Assembly: GCA_035382085.1 (NCBI GenBank)
Contig: DAOSZO010000003.1
Coordinates: 14,459-78,458, forward strand
From: Smithella sp035382085
GTDB lineage: Bacteria; Desulfobacterota; Syntrophia; Syntrophales; Smithellaceae
DNA length: 64,000 nt
Direction of reading: 5' to 3'
Within the stretch, counting starts at the first letter, position 1, and every line of letters begins with the position of its first letter. The notes under the pieces were generated by a model, which ran no database searches, was not told where the DNA came from, and worked only from the letters and a program-made list of their open reading frames with translations. Both the position numbers and the translations under genes were made by a program. Of this stretch, positions 49,659 through 58,846 are shown piece after piece.

Positions 49659-51058
49659 CTCAATATCCCCCTTACATGCGTAAATTCTTCTATCTTGTCG
49701 GTAATGGACTCCCAGGACTGCACCCGGTCGTCAAAACCGTCCCCGTACAAAACGAGGGTCGGGTAACCGGCCTTCTCCAAGTCCTTCGCCAGCAATTTCA
49801 CCATGCCCCAGGTGTTGCGGCACCCGATCGTCCCCATATAGGTGATGAAATCGGGTTTCATCAGATTGGCGCAGCCCAAAACATCGTCCCGCCACATGTG
49901 CGGCATATCGTATGGGCCGCGGATTTGCTTGACCATGGGCATCCGGGAATTCATCGCGGCCAGCGAATCAATCATGGCGTCAAGCGAACGGTCGTCAATG
50001 CCGTAGGCTTCTTCTTCCCTTCCTTTGGCGTAGGGCATTTCCCTCTGCCAGAATCCAAAAAGCAACGATCCCAGATGGCTGATATCCCGGCTTTCCAAAA
50101 AACTCCACATACGCGCGTCTGTCGTGTAGTGATCAATATAGCAGAACAAGCCGCGGGCTTTTTCCCTGCCCGAGGCCGTTCCGGCAATGCCTTTGGTCAT
50201 ATTCTCCTTCGCTTTTTTGACCATGGCCTGCAAAAGGAGGGTGTATTCGGGAAGTCCGCCCATCATGAATTTCCCGCCGTAGAGCAGCAGGTCGTAAACG
50301 GCGGGAATCGGAGACGGCTTCACCCTGAGCATTTCAAAAATTTCGCATGCCAGTTCGTCCTGCTTCCTGGTTTCCCGGATAATCTCCCCCAGTTTGTCCA
50401 TATCCAATTTTCTTCCGGTCTGTTCCTCCAGAAATTTAATCAGTCCCCGGTAATCATCCCGATGATATTGTTCGGAACGCTCTTCGGTCAAAGTGGATGG
50501 ATAATTCAGCTGATAAAAAGGCAAATCCAGATAAGCAGCGGCAAAAGCGAAGGAATTGGCGTTGGTATCGCAGACGCCGGGAGAGTCGCAGATAATAAAA
50601 TCCGGCTTGACGCCCAATCCGGACAGATAGGCGCCAAGGGCGCCGCGCTGGGCGGAGCAGGAGGTTTCCGTGAAGCCCAGCTCACAGCAGTAATCCAAAA
50701 ATTCCGCCGTGCCGCGCTTGAGCACGATCGTTCCCAGCACGGACCAGACCTCAAGCGCCAGCGGCTGGACATCAAAAGCGTAAAGAACGGGAATGGCCAG
50801 GCAAAAGGTCGTCATCGCAACCTTTTTGCCCCTTGCCCTGGCCGTCACGCAATCCTTCATATACTTGGCCAGCAATTTCAGAAAAAGGATCCCGGGCTCA
50901 CCCTGCCGGACAAAGGTGTCCAAAACATCCTTATAGTGATAAACATACGGAAGAAGCTGTTCATATTCCTTGCGGAAACCATCAGGTGTTTTGGCGGCGT
51001 TCTCCAGAATGGTCCACAGATTCCAATCATAGGGATATTCTTTGGTTTCTCTTTTCAT
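49655..51058 (-). CDS. HgdA/BcrB-size reductase subunit, module 2 copy 2
   Basis: 467 residues of PF06050. Cysteines are in ETSCSAQRGALGAYLSG, SPGVCDTNANS and TIGCRNTWGMVK. It is a tandem duplicate of the neighbour at 51125-52528: same length, same opening (MKRETKEYPYDWNLWTILENA against MKKETREYKFDWNIWTILENA, with similarity throughout). Start at ATG 51058 has GGAGG six bases upstream; the longer open frame lacks one. Whether the two copies form a heterodimer or serve different substrates is unknown. Confidence 0.87.
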   Translation of the reverse strand: MKRETKEYPYDWNLWTILENAAKTPDGFRKEYEQLLPYVYHYKDVLDTFVRQGEPGILFLKLLAKYMKDCVTARARGKKVAMTTFCLAIPVLYAFDVQPLALEVWSVLGTIVLKRGTAEFLDYCCELGFTETSCSAQRGALGAYLSGLGVKPDFIICDSPGVCDTNANSFAFAAAYLDLPFYQLNYPSTLTEERSEQYHRDDYRGLIKFLEEQTGRKLDMDKLGEIIRETRKQDELACEIFEMLRVKPSPIPAVYDLLLYGGKFMMGGLPEYTLLLQAMVKKAKENMTKGIAGTASGREKARGLFCYIDHYTTDARMWSFLESRDISHLGSLLFGFWQREMPYAKGREEEAYGIDDRSLDAMIDSLAAMNSRMPMVKQIRGPYDMPHMWRDDVLGCANLMKPDFITYMGTIGCRNTWGMVKLLAKDLEKAGYPTLVLYGDGFDDRVQSWESITDKIEEFTHVRGILR

Positions 51059-51124
51059 GCTTGCCCTCCTTCTGAAGGAACGTTTGGGCGCCTTTTGCCC
51101 CAAACAATTCCGCGTGCGCTTCTT

Positions 51125-52528
51125 TCATTTCATAATCCCGCGCACCGTGAGAAACTCGTTGATTTTGTCCGCCACGGTTTCCCAGGACTGCACCCGATCA
51201 TCAAAACTGTCCGCGTAAAGATAAAGCGCCGGAATGCCCCGCCTCTCCAGATCACGGACAAACGGCTTGACCATGCCCCAGGTATTGCGGCAACCCATCG
51301 TGCCCATATAGACGACAAAATCCGGCTTCATGATGTTGACGGCGCTCAAGGTGTCGTCAAGCCACATCCCGGGCGCGTCATAGGGCCCCCGGATCTGTTT
51401 CACCATCGGCATGCGGGACATCTGATCGGCCAGCGAGTCGATGATTTCGTCCAGACTTCCGTCTGTCAGCCGGTACCCCTCATCTTCCCGGCCGACGGCA
51501 TGCACGTTATCCTTCTGCCAGAAATTAAACAGGATGGACCCCATGTGCGAAATATCGAGCTTGTCCAGAAAATTCCAAAGCCGGGCGTCCGTGGTGTAAT
51601 GGTCGATGTAACAGAACAGCCCCCGGGCCCTTTCGTTTCCGGAGGTTGTTCCCGCCAACCCCGCCTCGGCGCGTTTTTTGGTATGCGCGACCATGGACTC
51701 CAGCAGTCGCGTGTATTCTCTCGTCCCGTTCATCATGAACCGCCCGCCGTAGAGCATCAAATCATATATCGGCGGCATGGGACAGGGCCTAAGCCGCTGC
51801 AAATCCATCAGCTCGCAGGTCAGCTCGTCCTGTCTTCGGGACTCTTTCATTACTTCATGCAATCTGGCCATATCCATTCTGTTGCCTGTCTGTTCCTCCA
51901 GGAAGGAGATCAATCCCCGGAAATCGGCGCGATGGTACTCCGCGGCGCGCTCGTCGGTCAGGGTATAGGGATAGTTGAGCTGATAAAAGGGAATATCCAG
52001 ATAAGCGGCGGCAAAGGAAAAGGAATTGGCGTTGGTGTCGCAGATGCCCGGCGAATCGTAAATGACAAAATCAAGGCTTGTCGCCTGACCGGAAAGATAA
52101 GCGCCCAGCGACCCCCTTTGCGAGGAGCAGGACGTTTCCGTAAAGCCCAGTTCGCAGCAATAATCCAGGAATTCGGCGGTGCCTCTTTTCAGAACCACCG
52201 TGCCAAGAACGCTCCAGGGCTCCAGTGTGATGGGCTGAACATTAAAAGCGTACAAAATGGGCGTGGCGAAACAAAACGTCACGCCCGCCGTTTTCCTGCC
52301 CTCGTCATGAGCGCGGATGCAGTCCCTGGAATATCGCGCGATGAGTTTCAAAAATAAAATGCCGGGCTCGCCCTGCCGGACAAAAACATCCAGGACATTC
52401 CGGAAATGTGGAACATAGGTCAGCAGCGTTTCATATTCTTTCGGAAAACCATCCGCCGTCTTGGAGGCGTTTTCCAGAATCGTCCAGATGTTCCAATCGA
52501 ATTTGTACTCCCGGGTTTCTTTTTTCAT
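51125..52528 (-). CDS. HgdA/BcrB-size reductase subunit, module 2 copy 1
   Basis: 467 residues, the paralogue of 49655-51058. ETSCSSQRGSLGAYLSG, SPGICDTNANSFSF and TMGCRNTWGMVK give the three conserved cysteine positions. FCYIDHYTTDARLWNFLDK and IRGPYDAPGMWLDDTL are shared by the pair. It starts with ATG 52528 after GAGGGAG and is 10 bp behind the small protein gene at 52539. Confidence 0.87.
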   Translation of the reverse strand: MKKETREYKFDWNIWTILENASKTADGFPKEYETLLTYVPHFRNVLDVFVRQGEPGILFLKLIARYSRDCIRAHDEGRKTAGVTFCFATPILYAFNVQPITLEPWSVLGTVVLKRGTAEFLDYCCELGFTETSCSSQRGSLGAYLSGQATSLDFVIYDSPGICDTNANSFSFAAAYLDIPFYQLNYPYTLTDERAAEYHRADFRGLISFLEEQTGNRMDMARLHEVMKESRRQDELTCELMDLQRLRPCPMPPIYDLMLYGGRFMMNGTREYTRLLESMVAHTKKRAEAGLAGTTSGNERARGLFCYIDHYTTDARLWNFLDKLDISHMGSILFNFWQKDNVHAVGREDEGYRLTDGSLDEIIDSLADQMSRMPMVKQIRGPYDAPGMWLDDTLSAVNIMKPDFVVYMGTMGCRNTWGMVKPFVRDLERRGIPALYLYADSFDDRVQSWETVADKINEFLTVRGIMK

Positions 52529-52538
52529 TCCAACTCCC

Positions 52539-52772
52539 TCACACGTTCATGCTCAAGACGGCGCCTTCCTTGATTCTTTGAATATAGAGCCGGGCTCTTT
52601 CCTTGAGCACGTTGACGTCAACCGTTTTTTCAATCTCTTTCAGCGCCGGAAGCGACGCGTCCCGAAAAAGAGTCAACGCGTCAATGGCGCGCTGCCTTTC
52701 GGCCAGCACCCTCGAGGAATCCACGGCGATCTTTTTGATGACATCGATGGCGATTTTATGTTGTTGTTCCAT
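52539..52772 (-). CDS. Small helical protein of unknown function in module 2
   Basis: 77 residues, mostly amphipathic helix (IAIDVIKKIAVDSSRVLAERQRAIDALTLFRDASLPALKEIEKTV). No family recognised; no cysteines. AAGGAG precedes the ATG at 52772. It sits between the small and large reductase subunits with short gaps, so it could be an assembly or regulatory subunit of that enzyme. Confidence 0.7.
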   Translation of the reverse strand: MEQQHKIAIDVIKKIAVDSSRVLAERQRAIDALTLFRDASLPALKEIEKTVDVNVLKERARLYIQRIKEGAVLSMNV

Positions 52773-52791
52773 GTCCGATTCTCCTTTTGAT

Positions 52792-53925
52792 TTAGGAAAT
52801 TCTCTCCAAAAATGCGTCTACCCTCATTTTCACGCGGCCCGACTCGGTGAGCGGTCCATATTCCCGCTCCATCTTCATACAGGGGATGCCCGCTTGTTCC
52901 AAGTCTCTTTCAAAAATGCCGTTTTCCGACCCGTGGAGATCGCAAAACCGGATGTTCTGCAAAATGACGCCGTCCACCTTCGCGTCCCGGACGCGGTTCT
53001 TGATATACTGCAGTCTTTCCTTGTAGTACCCGAACATGCGCGGACAATAGGCGTGGTTCAGATAACGTTTTGCCAGAGCCATCAGGGGATCTCCGCTTTC
53101 TTCGGCGAGTTCGGTATAGGACCGCGCGCCGAAACACATCGTATCCGTCACAATCACCGCGCCGCAATCTTCGATGACCTTCATAAACTCCAGATCGTCA
53201 TTGACCGATCCCACCAACATCAGGCGCTTTCTGCCCTCGAGGGGTTTTTTTCTTTCTTCCAGCTGTGCGAGGGTCTTGCGGAGCAGCTGATTGTATTCGT
53301 CGCGCGGCAGGGCGGCGCTGCCCATCACAATCGACAGGGCCTCCTCGCCGGTGATGACCGCCTCATCGCGGGCGCGCAACTGGTCGAGCCGGATGAGCAG
53401 TTTTCTGCTTTCATTATAGAGACTGATCGCGCCTCGGAGCGCTTCATCGGTGATGCGGACGCCGAAATGCCGCTCCAGACTCTGTTTCAGTTTCTGTATC
53501 TCTTCATAAAACCACTTCAGGCTGTAGTCGGTGACCTTGTGGGGCACCCCGAAGTAATGAAAAAATCCCGGCAGAATGCCCTGATAATCGTCCGCCGCCT
53601 TCCGCCAGCATTCGTCGAGTCTCCGCATGGAATCACAGCCGGGCACAATGATTGTGCCGTCCAGAAAACGGTACTGCCCCTCGCCGACCAGTTGCAGGAC
53701 GCACTTGGGAAAACTGCAAATGACGGGCCCGAAATACGTGTCTCCGATGGAGGAAGACGTCGTGCCGGTTCCCCGCAGGCGGTAGGGCAGAATATCGGCG
53801 GCGTAAAGGACCTCTTCGGGGAGGTACGTGCAGGGATAACCGACGACCGCCTTGCCTTTTTCCTTCCATGACCGTACGTAGGCATTCTCTTTGGTGTTGG
53901 CGATTTCCTTCCAGAAACCAATCAT
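52792..53925 (-). CDS. HgdB/BcrC-size reductase subunit, module 2
   Basis: 377 residues, the right length for HgdB (about 379). VVGYPCTYLPEEVLYAADILPYRLRG, VICSFPKCVLQL, VPGCDSMRRLDECW, VTDTMCFGARS and LQNIRFCDLHGSENG are the superfamily landmarks and cysteine positions. It is more like the module 1 protein at 36600-37784 than like the two 467-residue subunits, so each module has one small-type subunit. Start at ATG 53925, with AGGAGG upstream, overlaps the previous gene by 4 bp. Confidence 0.88.
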   Translation of the reverse strand: MIGFWKEIANTKENAYVRSWKEKGKAVVGYPCTYLPEEVLYAADILPYRLRGTGTTSSSIGDTYFGPVICSFPKCVLQLVGEGQYRFLDGTIIVPGCDSMRRLDECWRKAADDYQGILPGFFHYFGVPHKVTDYSLKWFYEEIQKLKQSLERHFGVRITDEALRGAISLYNESRKLLIRLDQLRARDEAVITGEEALSIVMGSAALPRDEYNQLLRKTLAQLEERKKPLEGRKRLMLVGSVNDDLEFMKVIEDCGAVIVTDTMCFGARSYTELAEESGDPLMALAKRYLNHAYCPRMFGYYKERLQYIKNRVRDAKVDGVILQNIRFCDLHGSENGIFERDLEQAGIPCMKMEREYGPLTESGRVKMRVDAFLERIS

Positions 53926-55205
53926 TTTGCACCTCCTTCCTCCAGAATGACCGACCGCAGGTTGCGAAGCGCTTCGCGCATCTCCTCGCTGTCGTCCGCC
54001 CTGACCATGTCACAGAACCCGTTGATCAACGCGGGCATCACCGCCGGCGCCAGGGGCTTGAAAGCCCGCACCGCTTCGGGAACAAGCCATCCGACGGTTT
54101 TCTGCAATTCATCCTCATCCACGGAATCGGCAAAACCGCGCAGAAGCGTGTCAAACAGTTCGGGCCTGGCTTCGTGAAGACGGTTGATGACGCGGAGGGC
54201 CGCGTTGAAATTCTCCGCCATCAGCTGGGTGTCAAGGTCGGATAGGCCCGTGGCGGAGGCTTCGATAAATTTTTCCTCATCGGCGTTTTCATAAAGATTG
54301 AGTTTGACGGCCTGGGTTTTGATTTTGGGATTGGTGAGAGCCGAATAGGCTTCAAGGGAAGCCCACAGCAGCTTTTCATTCCCGGCCAGCACCTCCGCAA
54401 GGGAGCGGGCAATCGTTTCCGCATCTTCGGCCAGCGCGACGCGCGCCTTGGTGAACACCGCCGGATCAATTTCGCCGGCGGCATTCTGCAGAAAATCGGT
54501 CAGATAAATTTCAAAAAGCGGCTTGCCGCCCCGGGCGAGCAGATAGCTTCCCGTGTGGAGGCGCCGGAGGAGCTCCGCCAGCGTATTGACGAGTTTGCCG
54601 ATTTCCTTGCCCTTCAGCTCCCTCACCACGGAAAGGAGAATGTCCGCCGTCAGGTCGGGACCGAGATTTTCCAGCAGGGACGCCAGAATCAGAGCTATGC
54701 TCTTGACGGAAATATTGCCTGCCGACACGGCCGCGGCCAGGAGGGAGCCGACCTTGGCCGGATATTTCCAGATGCATTCAATGGCAATCCCGATGTTTTG
54801 CAGAACCGGCTCCTCACAGCGGTCTACCATTTCCTTGAGTTCGCCGAAATCCGTATGCACGATAAAATCGTTGATGGCGGTCTTCTGCGGGTCTTCGACG
54901 GCTTTCACGCCGCCTTGAAGCGCTTCATTCGTTTCCCGGGCGAAAGCGGTGATCAATCTGCCCAGTTCGGCGCCGGTTTTGTCTCCGTTTCCGCTTTCCG
55001 AAGCCAACACCTTGCCGATGACTTCTTCAACCCCTGAGGTCATTTTCGCCTTGAACTTGCTGTCTTTGGCCCAGTCCTTGAGCGCTTCATGCACGATGGC
55101 GCTCACCAGTTTCCTGAGCGCCGGCGTTTTGACAGTTTGCCAAACGACGCGTCCCGTGAGCTCGGCGGCGCTTTCCGGACGGGAAGTTTTCTCGGCGTCT
55201 TTCAT
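53922..55205 (-). CDS. Helical protein of unknown function, module 2
   Basis: 427 residues, no known family recognised, no signal peptide. It appears all helical with repeated units of about 40 residues (for example LQNIGIAIECIWKYPAKVGSLLAAAVSAGN and IALILASLLENLGPDLTADILLSVV). It has weak resemblance to the two next upstream genes. A scaffold or membrane-surface role is possible; I do not assign a function. It overlaps the reductase subunit gene by 4 bp. Confidence 0.65.
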   Translation of the reverse strand: MKDAEKTSRPESAAELTGRVVWQTVKTPALRKLVSAIVHEALKDWAKDSKFKAKMTSGVEEVIGKVLASESGNGDKTGAELGRLITAFARETNEALQGGVKAVEDPQKTAINDFIVHTDFGELKEMVDRCEEPVLQNIGIAIECIWKYPAKVGSLLAAAVSAGNISVKSIALILASLLENLGPDLTADILLSVVRELKGKEIGKLVNTLAELLRRLHTGSYLLARGGKPLFEIYLTDFLQNAAGEIDPAVFTKARVALAEDAETIARSLAEVLAGNEKLLWASLEAYSALTNPKIKTQAVKLNLYENADEEKFIEASATGLSDLDTQLMAENFNAALRVINRLHEARPELFDTLLRGFADSVDEDELQKTVGWLVPEAVRAFKPLAPAVMPALINGFCDMVRADDSEEMREALRNLRSVILEEGGAK

Positions 55206-55230
55206 GGATTTTTCCTCCGTTCAGTCATGA

Positions 55231-55872
55231 TTATTTTGTCCTTCTGAATCGCTTTTTGAGCAGCTGCCACGTCCAGGAAAACAAGTGCAGCTTTTGATCC
55301 AGCACCGCGTTGACGATCGTGTGCGTGGCATCGCGCAACGCCTCGCCGTCGAGGTTTTCCGCCACATCGGACACAAACCGGCTCACCGCGCGCGGATGGT
55401 CCTTGCTGATGGCGTTGACGGCGCGGCACACGGAACTGATGCCCCGGCCGATGAGCGGCGGCGCGTCTTCGCGCACAAATTTGCCCACCGCATCCCGGAA
55501 TTCCGGCGAAGCTTCCCAGAGTTTTTTCCCCAGTTCAAGGTACGCAGTACCCAGTACCTTGAGTTCATCGGTGTCGATGTCCTTGAGAATGCTCCCGACA
55601 TATTCGCTCAGCAGCTGCGATGAAAATTTTTCATTGAGCTGTTTTCCCGCCTCCGCCAGAGCGCCGGTGCAGGAATTGACCATGGAGGGAATTGAACCCA
55701 AAATCGACAGGATGATTTCCGGATCTTGCCAGATCAGGGCGTTGACCAACGGATGCGTCTTGTCCGGCTTGACGTTTTGCAAACTGTTTCTGATGATATC
55801 CTTCACAAAGGGCGTGCTGAGCACCTCCTTCAGAACCCCCCCTTCGGCGGGCATCACGGCGTTAGTTTCCAT
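55231..55872 (-). CDS. Helical protein of unknown function, paralogue of 55862-56299
   Basis: 213 residues. VKPDKTHPLVNALIWQDPEIILSILGSIPSMVN and KQLNEKFSSQLLSEYVGSILKDIDTDELKVLG align with the neighbour's segments, showing a tandem duplication. The basic C-terminus (LKKRFRRTK) is unlike the neighbour's. Start at ATG 55872, with GGAGG nine bases upstream, overlaps the end of the preceding gene by 11 bp; the longer open frame lies in that gene. Confidence 0.65.
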   Translation of the reverse strand: METNAVMPAEGGVLKEVLSTPFVKDIIRNSLQNVKPDKTHPLVNALIWQDPEIILSILGSIPSMVNSCTGALAEAGKQLNEKFSSQLLSEYVGSILKDIDTDELKVLGTAYLELGKKLWEASPEFRDAVGKFVREDAPPLIGRGISSVCRAVNAISKDHPRAVSRFVSDVAENLDGEALRDATHTIVNAVLDQKLHLFSWTWQLLKKRFRRTK

Positions 55873-56299
55873 AGTCCTGTCCCTCCGTGTTCGTATTGGC
55901 AGCATGCTCTGCGTTGTAGGTTTCTTCCGCGATCGTCCACAACTGCGTGCCCAGCAGTTTTCCGTTGCGGACAACGCTCTCCAGGGTTTTCTTATCGAGG
56001 GCAAGCACCAGCGACTTCAGAAAATCGTGCAGCAGCTGCGGTGAAAATTTTTCGTTGAGTTGGATGAGCAGTTCGTCGATACATTGCACCAGCGCGTTGG
56101 CCAGGGCCGGAACCGCGCCCAGAAGCCCCAGAAAAAATTCCGGATCCTGCCACATCAGCGTCCGGACGAGCCGGCGCGCCGCATCCGGATCGATATTCTG
56201 AAGCACGGTGCGGACGTTTTCCTTAAAGGCGGGCTTTTTGAGCAGTTCCTTCAGCACGCGGTCGCCTAAATCCATCACTCCTTTTTGCGATTCCTGCAT
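55862..56299 (-). CDS. Helical protein of unknown function, paralogue of 55231-55872
   Basis: 145 residues. The core IDPDAARRLVRTLMWQDPEFFLGLLGAVPALAN and LIQLNEKFSPQLLHDFLKSLVLALDKKTLESV is clearly similar to the next gene. No family is recognised. Start at ATG 56299 with AGGAG eight bases upstream, 11 bp behind the acyl-CoA dehydrogenase. The tight spacing puts it in module 2. Confidence 0.65.
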   Translation of the reverse strand: MQESQKGVMDLGDRVLKELLKKPAFKENVRTVLQNIDPDAARRLVRTLMWQDPEFFLGLLGAVPALANALVQCIDELLIQLNEKFSPQLLHDFLKSLVLALDKKTLESVVRNGKLLGTQLWTIAEETYNAEHAANTNTEGQDYGN

Positions 56300-56310
56300 G
56301 GCTTCGTCTC

Positions 56311-57591
56311 CTATAGTGTTGTGCAGTTGAAGAAATACCGGGCTGCTTCCATCTGGCAAAGCTGCTTGCCGCCCATCCATAACTGGATGATTTTGATGTC
56401 GCGCCAGTGCTTTTCGATGTCGAATTCGCGGTCGGCCCCGTACGTTCCAAGAACATCCATGGCCTTGCCGAAAATATCCACGGCTCTGTCGGAAATGAAA
56501 TCCTTCAGGTTGCGCATTTTGCCGACAACTTCATCGGAGTATATCGGATGGCCGTAGGGCTTGTTGCGGCGGTCGCCCATTCGGGCCGCCTCATAGGCCA
56601 GAATCCGGCAGACATCGATGTCGCCGGCAATCCGACCGATGACTCCGGCGACCGCATCATCTTCTTTGAGCGGCTTGTTCCGGAACGTTCGGGTGGAAAC
56701 GAATTCGTAGAGGATTTCGTAAAGGTTGAGCATGGCGCCGCACAAAAATCCCATACTGCCCACCAATCCCCAGGGAATGATTTCCCGGAAAACCTGCGCA
56801 TCCATGCCCGGCCCGTGGGCGCGGTACCAAACGGGAACCCTTACGTCCTCAAACCAGATGTCGCCGTTTTTATCGGCGGCCATTCCGGCTTTTTCGTAAG
56901 GCCCGCCCTGGGTGACGCCTTTGGCATCGGCGGGCACGAAGATCAGGGCGAAGTCGTTGGGATCGGTGGAGCCCAGCTTTGTGGTACAGGGCACGACAAA
57001 AAGTTTGGCCACGCCGCCGGTATTGGTCGGCCAGAGCTTGTGACCGTTGATGACCCATTCATCGCCTTCGAGTCGGGCGACGGTGCGGATGGTTTTTCCG
57101 CCTGTAATCTCCAGATTTTCAATATCCGATCCCCCTTGGGGTTCGGTCATCGCGTTCGCCGCAAAGACGGCCTTGTCTGTTTCACAGAACATCGGCGCAA
57201 ATTCCCTGGCCAGGCGCCAGTTGACATGCGGCTCGACCAAAATGGTTGTCAGCGGCCAGTAGGTCACCATGAAGGCGACGGCCATGGCGGTATCCGCACG
57301 GCCCACTTCCTCAGCCAGCGTACAGGCGACGGTAAAGGCGTAGTCGGAATGACCGATGCCCCAGCCGCCCAATTCTTCCGGGAAAAGCGCTTTTTGAATC
57401 CCCAGCCCCTTGTTGCCCATCAGTTTGTCGAAGGCCGGTTCAATCAAATGGTGGTCTTTCCAGTCTTCATCATATTTTCTCCGGTAAGGCATGACTTCCT
57501 TGGTCGCCCACTGCCTCAAGGCGCTGCGGAGGTGTTTGTCCATCGGCGACAGGTATTCTTCCGGTTTGGAAAATTCGTCAAAGGTCTTCAT
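56311..57591 (-). CDS. Acyl-CoA dehydrogenase, module 2 (second)
   Basis: 426 residues. FAD enzyme that introduces a double bond into an acyl-CoA. AMTEPQGGSDIENLE is the flavin/substrate signature, EEVGRADTAMAVAF and the C-terminal DVLGTYGADREFDIEKHWRDIKIIQLWMGGKQ region fit the family; the usual catalytic Glu-region GG.G and E are altered, so activity may differ. Start at ATG 57591 after AAGGAG. Confidence 0.88.
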   Translation of the reverse strand: MKTFDEFSKPEEYLSPMDKHLRSALRQWATKEVMPYRRKYDEDWKDHHLIEPAFDKLMGNKGLGIQKALFPEELGGWGIGHSDYAFTVACTLAEEVGRADTAMAVAFMVTYWPLTTILVEPHVNWRLAREFAPMFCETDKAVFAANAMTEPQGGSDIENLEITGGKTIRTVARLEGDEWVINGHKLWPTNTGGVAKLFVVPCTTKLGSTDPNDFALIFVPADAKGVTQGGPYEKAGMAADKNGDIWFEDVRVPVWYRAHGPGMDAQVFREIIPWGLVGSMGFLCGAMLNLYEILYEFVSTRTFRNKPLKEDDAVAGVIGRIAGDIDVCRILAYEAARMGDRRNKPYGHPIYSDEVVGKMRNLKDFISDRAVDIFGKAMDVLGTYGADREFDIEKHWRDIKIIQLWMGGKQLCQMEAARYFFNCTTL

Positions 57592-57604
57592 CGTCAATCT
57601 CCTT

Positions 57605-58846
57605 TCAGATTTCTTTGCAGTCGAAGAAAAAACGGGCGGTGTCCATTTTGACGGGCACGTCGGCGCCGACGCCGCACAGATGCGACTGGATGGTCTTGAC
57701 ATCCCGCCAGTGTTTTTCCACATGCCATTCCTTGGAGTAGCCGGCGGAACCCATCAGTTCCATTCCCCGGTTGATGGCCCGCAAGATTTTGTTCTGCACC
57801 TGCGAACCGATAATCTGACCGTAGGTGTAAATGCGCTGACTGCCGCTGTAGCCCCAGTCGTCCGGTTTGGATATGATGTGCGCGAGACTGTAAAGCATCA
57901 GCCGCGCGGTGAAAATTTCATCGGCTACATCGGCAAGAACGGATGCGCAAAGCGGGTTTTCCTTCATCAGGTATCCGCCCTTGATGGTTCGGGTCTCGGC
58001 CCAGTCGCTCAGGATTTCGAAAAAGTTCATGCCCGCTCCGACACTCACGCCGCCCAAAAGCAGATTCAGCCAGGTGTAAACCTGCTCGACAACGCCCTCA
58101 CGAACAACAACATAGGATTGGGGAATTCTCACGCTGTCAAAACTCACCTCCGCGTTTCCGCAGGCGTTGAGACCGGTTTCCAGCAGGCTTTTGCCACGCG
58201 TCACGCGGGCGTCGTCTCCGGGAACCAGCGCGACGCAGGGCCTGCCCAGCGGGTCGGCGCATACGACGCAAAACAAATCGGCAACGGCGCCGCTGTTGAG
58301 GGGTCTCAAATGCTTTCCCTTCACCGCATAACCTTCACCGTCGGGTTCAACTATAGCTGGAATGGACCGGCCCCAGAACGTCGGCGTTTTCTCGCCGACC
58401 CGGCCGGAAGAAGGAAGAATCACGGAGGCCGTCTTCAATTCATCGGCGCAGTAAATGGGAGCCAGTGCGTCGCACAGGTCCTTGTCCAGATGAGGAAGCA
58501 TGCTGATGGCCGCAAAGACCACGCATTTGACCGCGGAGACAACCCCGATGGCGGCATCGGCACGCCCGATTTCCGTGAGAACGGAAACAATGCCCGGCGT
58601 GCTGGCCGGGTTGTTCCAGCCGAAGCCGCCATGCTCCTCCGGCAGCGTGAGCCTCTGCAACCCGATGGTCAGATTCAGCGTTTTTCTTTTGTCGATAAAA
58701 AGCTTCTCGTAATTTTCCCTGTATTCCTGACGGTTGGCGATAATTTCCTTATCGGCCCACTGCCTGACCAGATGAATCACCCGCATGGATTCTTCGTCAA
58801 CCAATTCCTTCGGATAAACAAACAACTCATCCAGCGTCTTATTCAT
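57605..58846 (-). CDS. Acyl-CoA dehydrogenase, module 2 (first)
   Basis: 413 residues. LTLPEEHGGFGW, EIGRADAAIGVVSAV, and the C-terminal GMELMGSAGYSKEWHVEKHWRDVKTIQSHL are typical. The central motif (VTEPxxGSD in most members) is here PSSGRVGEKTPTF, so the normal Thr-Glu-Pro is missing. It may be a partner subunit of the second dehydrogenase, as known for some heteromeric acyl-CoA dehydrogenases; this is inference. AAGGAGG precedes the ATG. It overlaps the TetR gene by 8 bp. Confidence 0.85.
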   Translation of the reverse strand: MNKTLDELFVYPKELVDEESMRVIHLVRQWADKEIIANRQEYRENYEKLFIDKRKTLNLTIGLQRLTLPEEHGGFGWNNPASTPGIVSVLTEIGRADAAIGVVSAVKCVVFAAISMLPHLDKDLCDALAPIYCADELKTASVILPSSGRVGEKTPTFWGRSIPAIVEPDGEGYAVKGKHLRPLNSGAVADLFCVVCADPLGRPCVALVPGDDARVTRGKSLLETGLNACGNAEVSFDSVRIPQSYVVVREGVVEQVYTWLNLLLGGVSVGAGMNFFEILSDWAETRTIKGGYLMKENPLCASVLADVADEIFTARLMLYSLAHIISKPDDWGYSGSQRIYTYGQIIGSQVQNKILRAINRGMELMGSAGYSKEWHVEKHWRDVKTIQSHLCGVGADVPVKMDTARFFFDCKEI

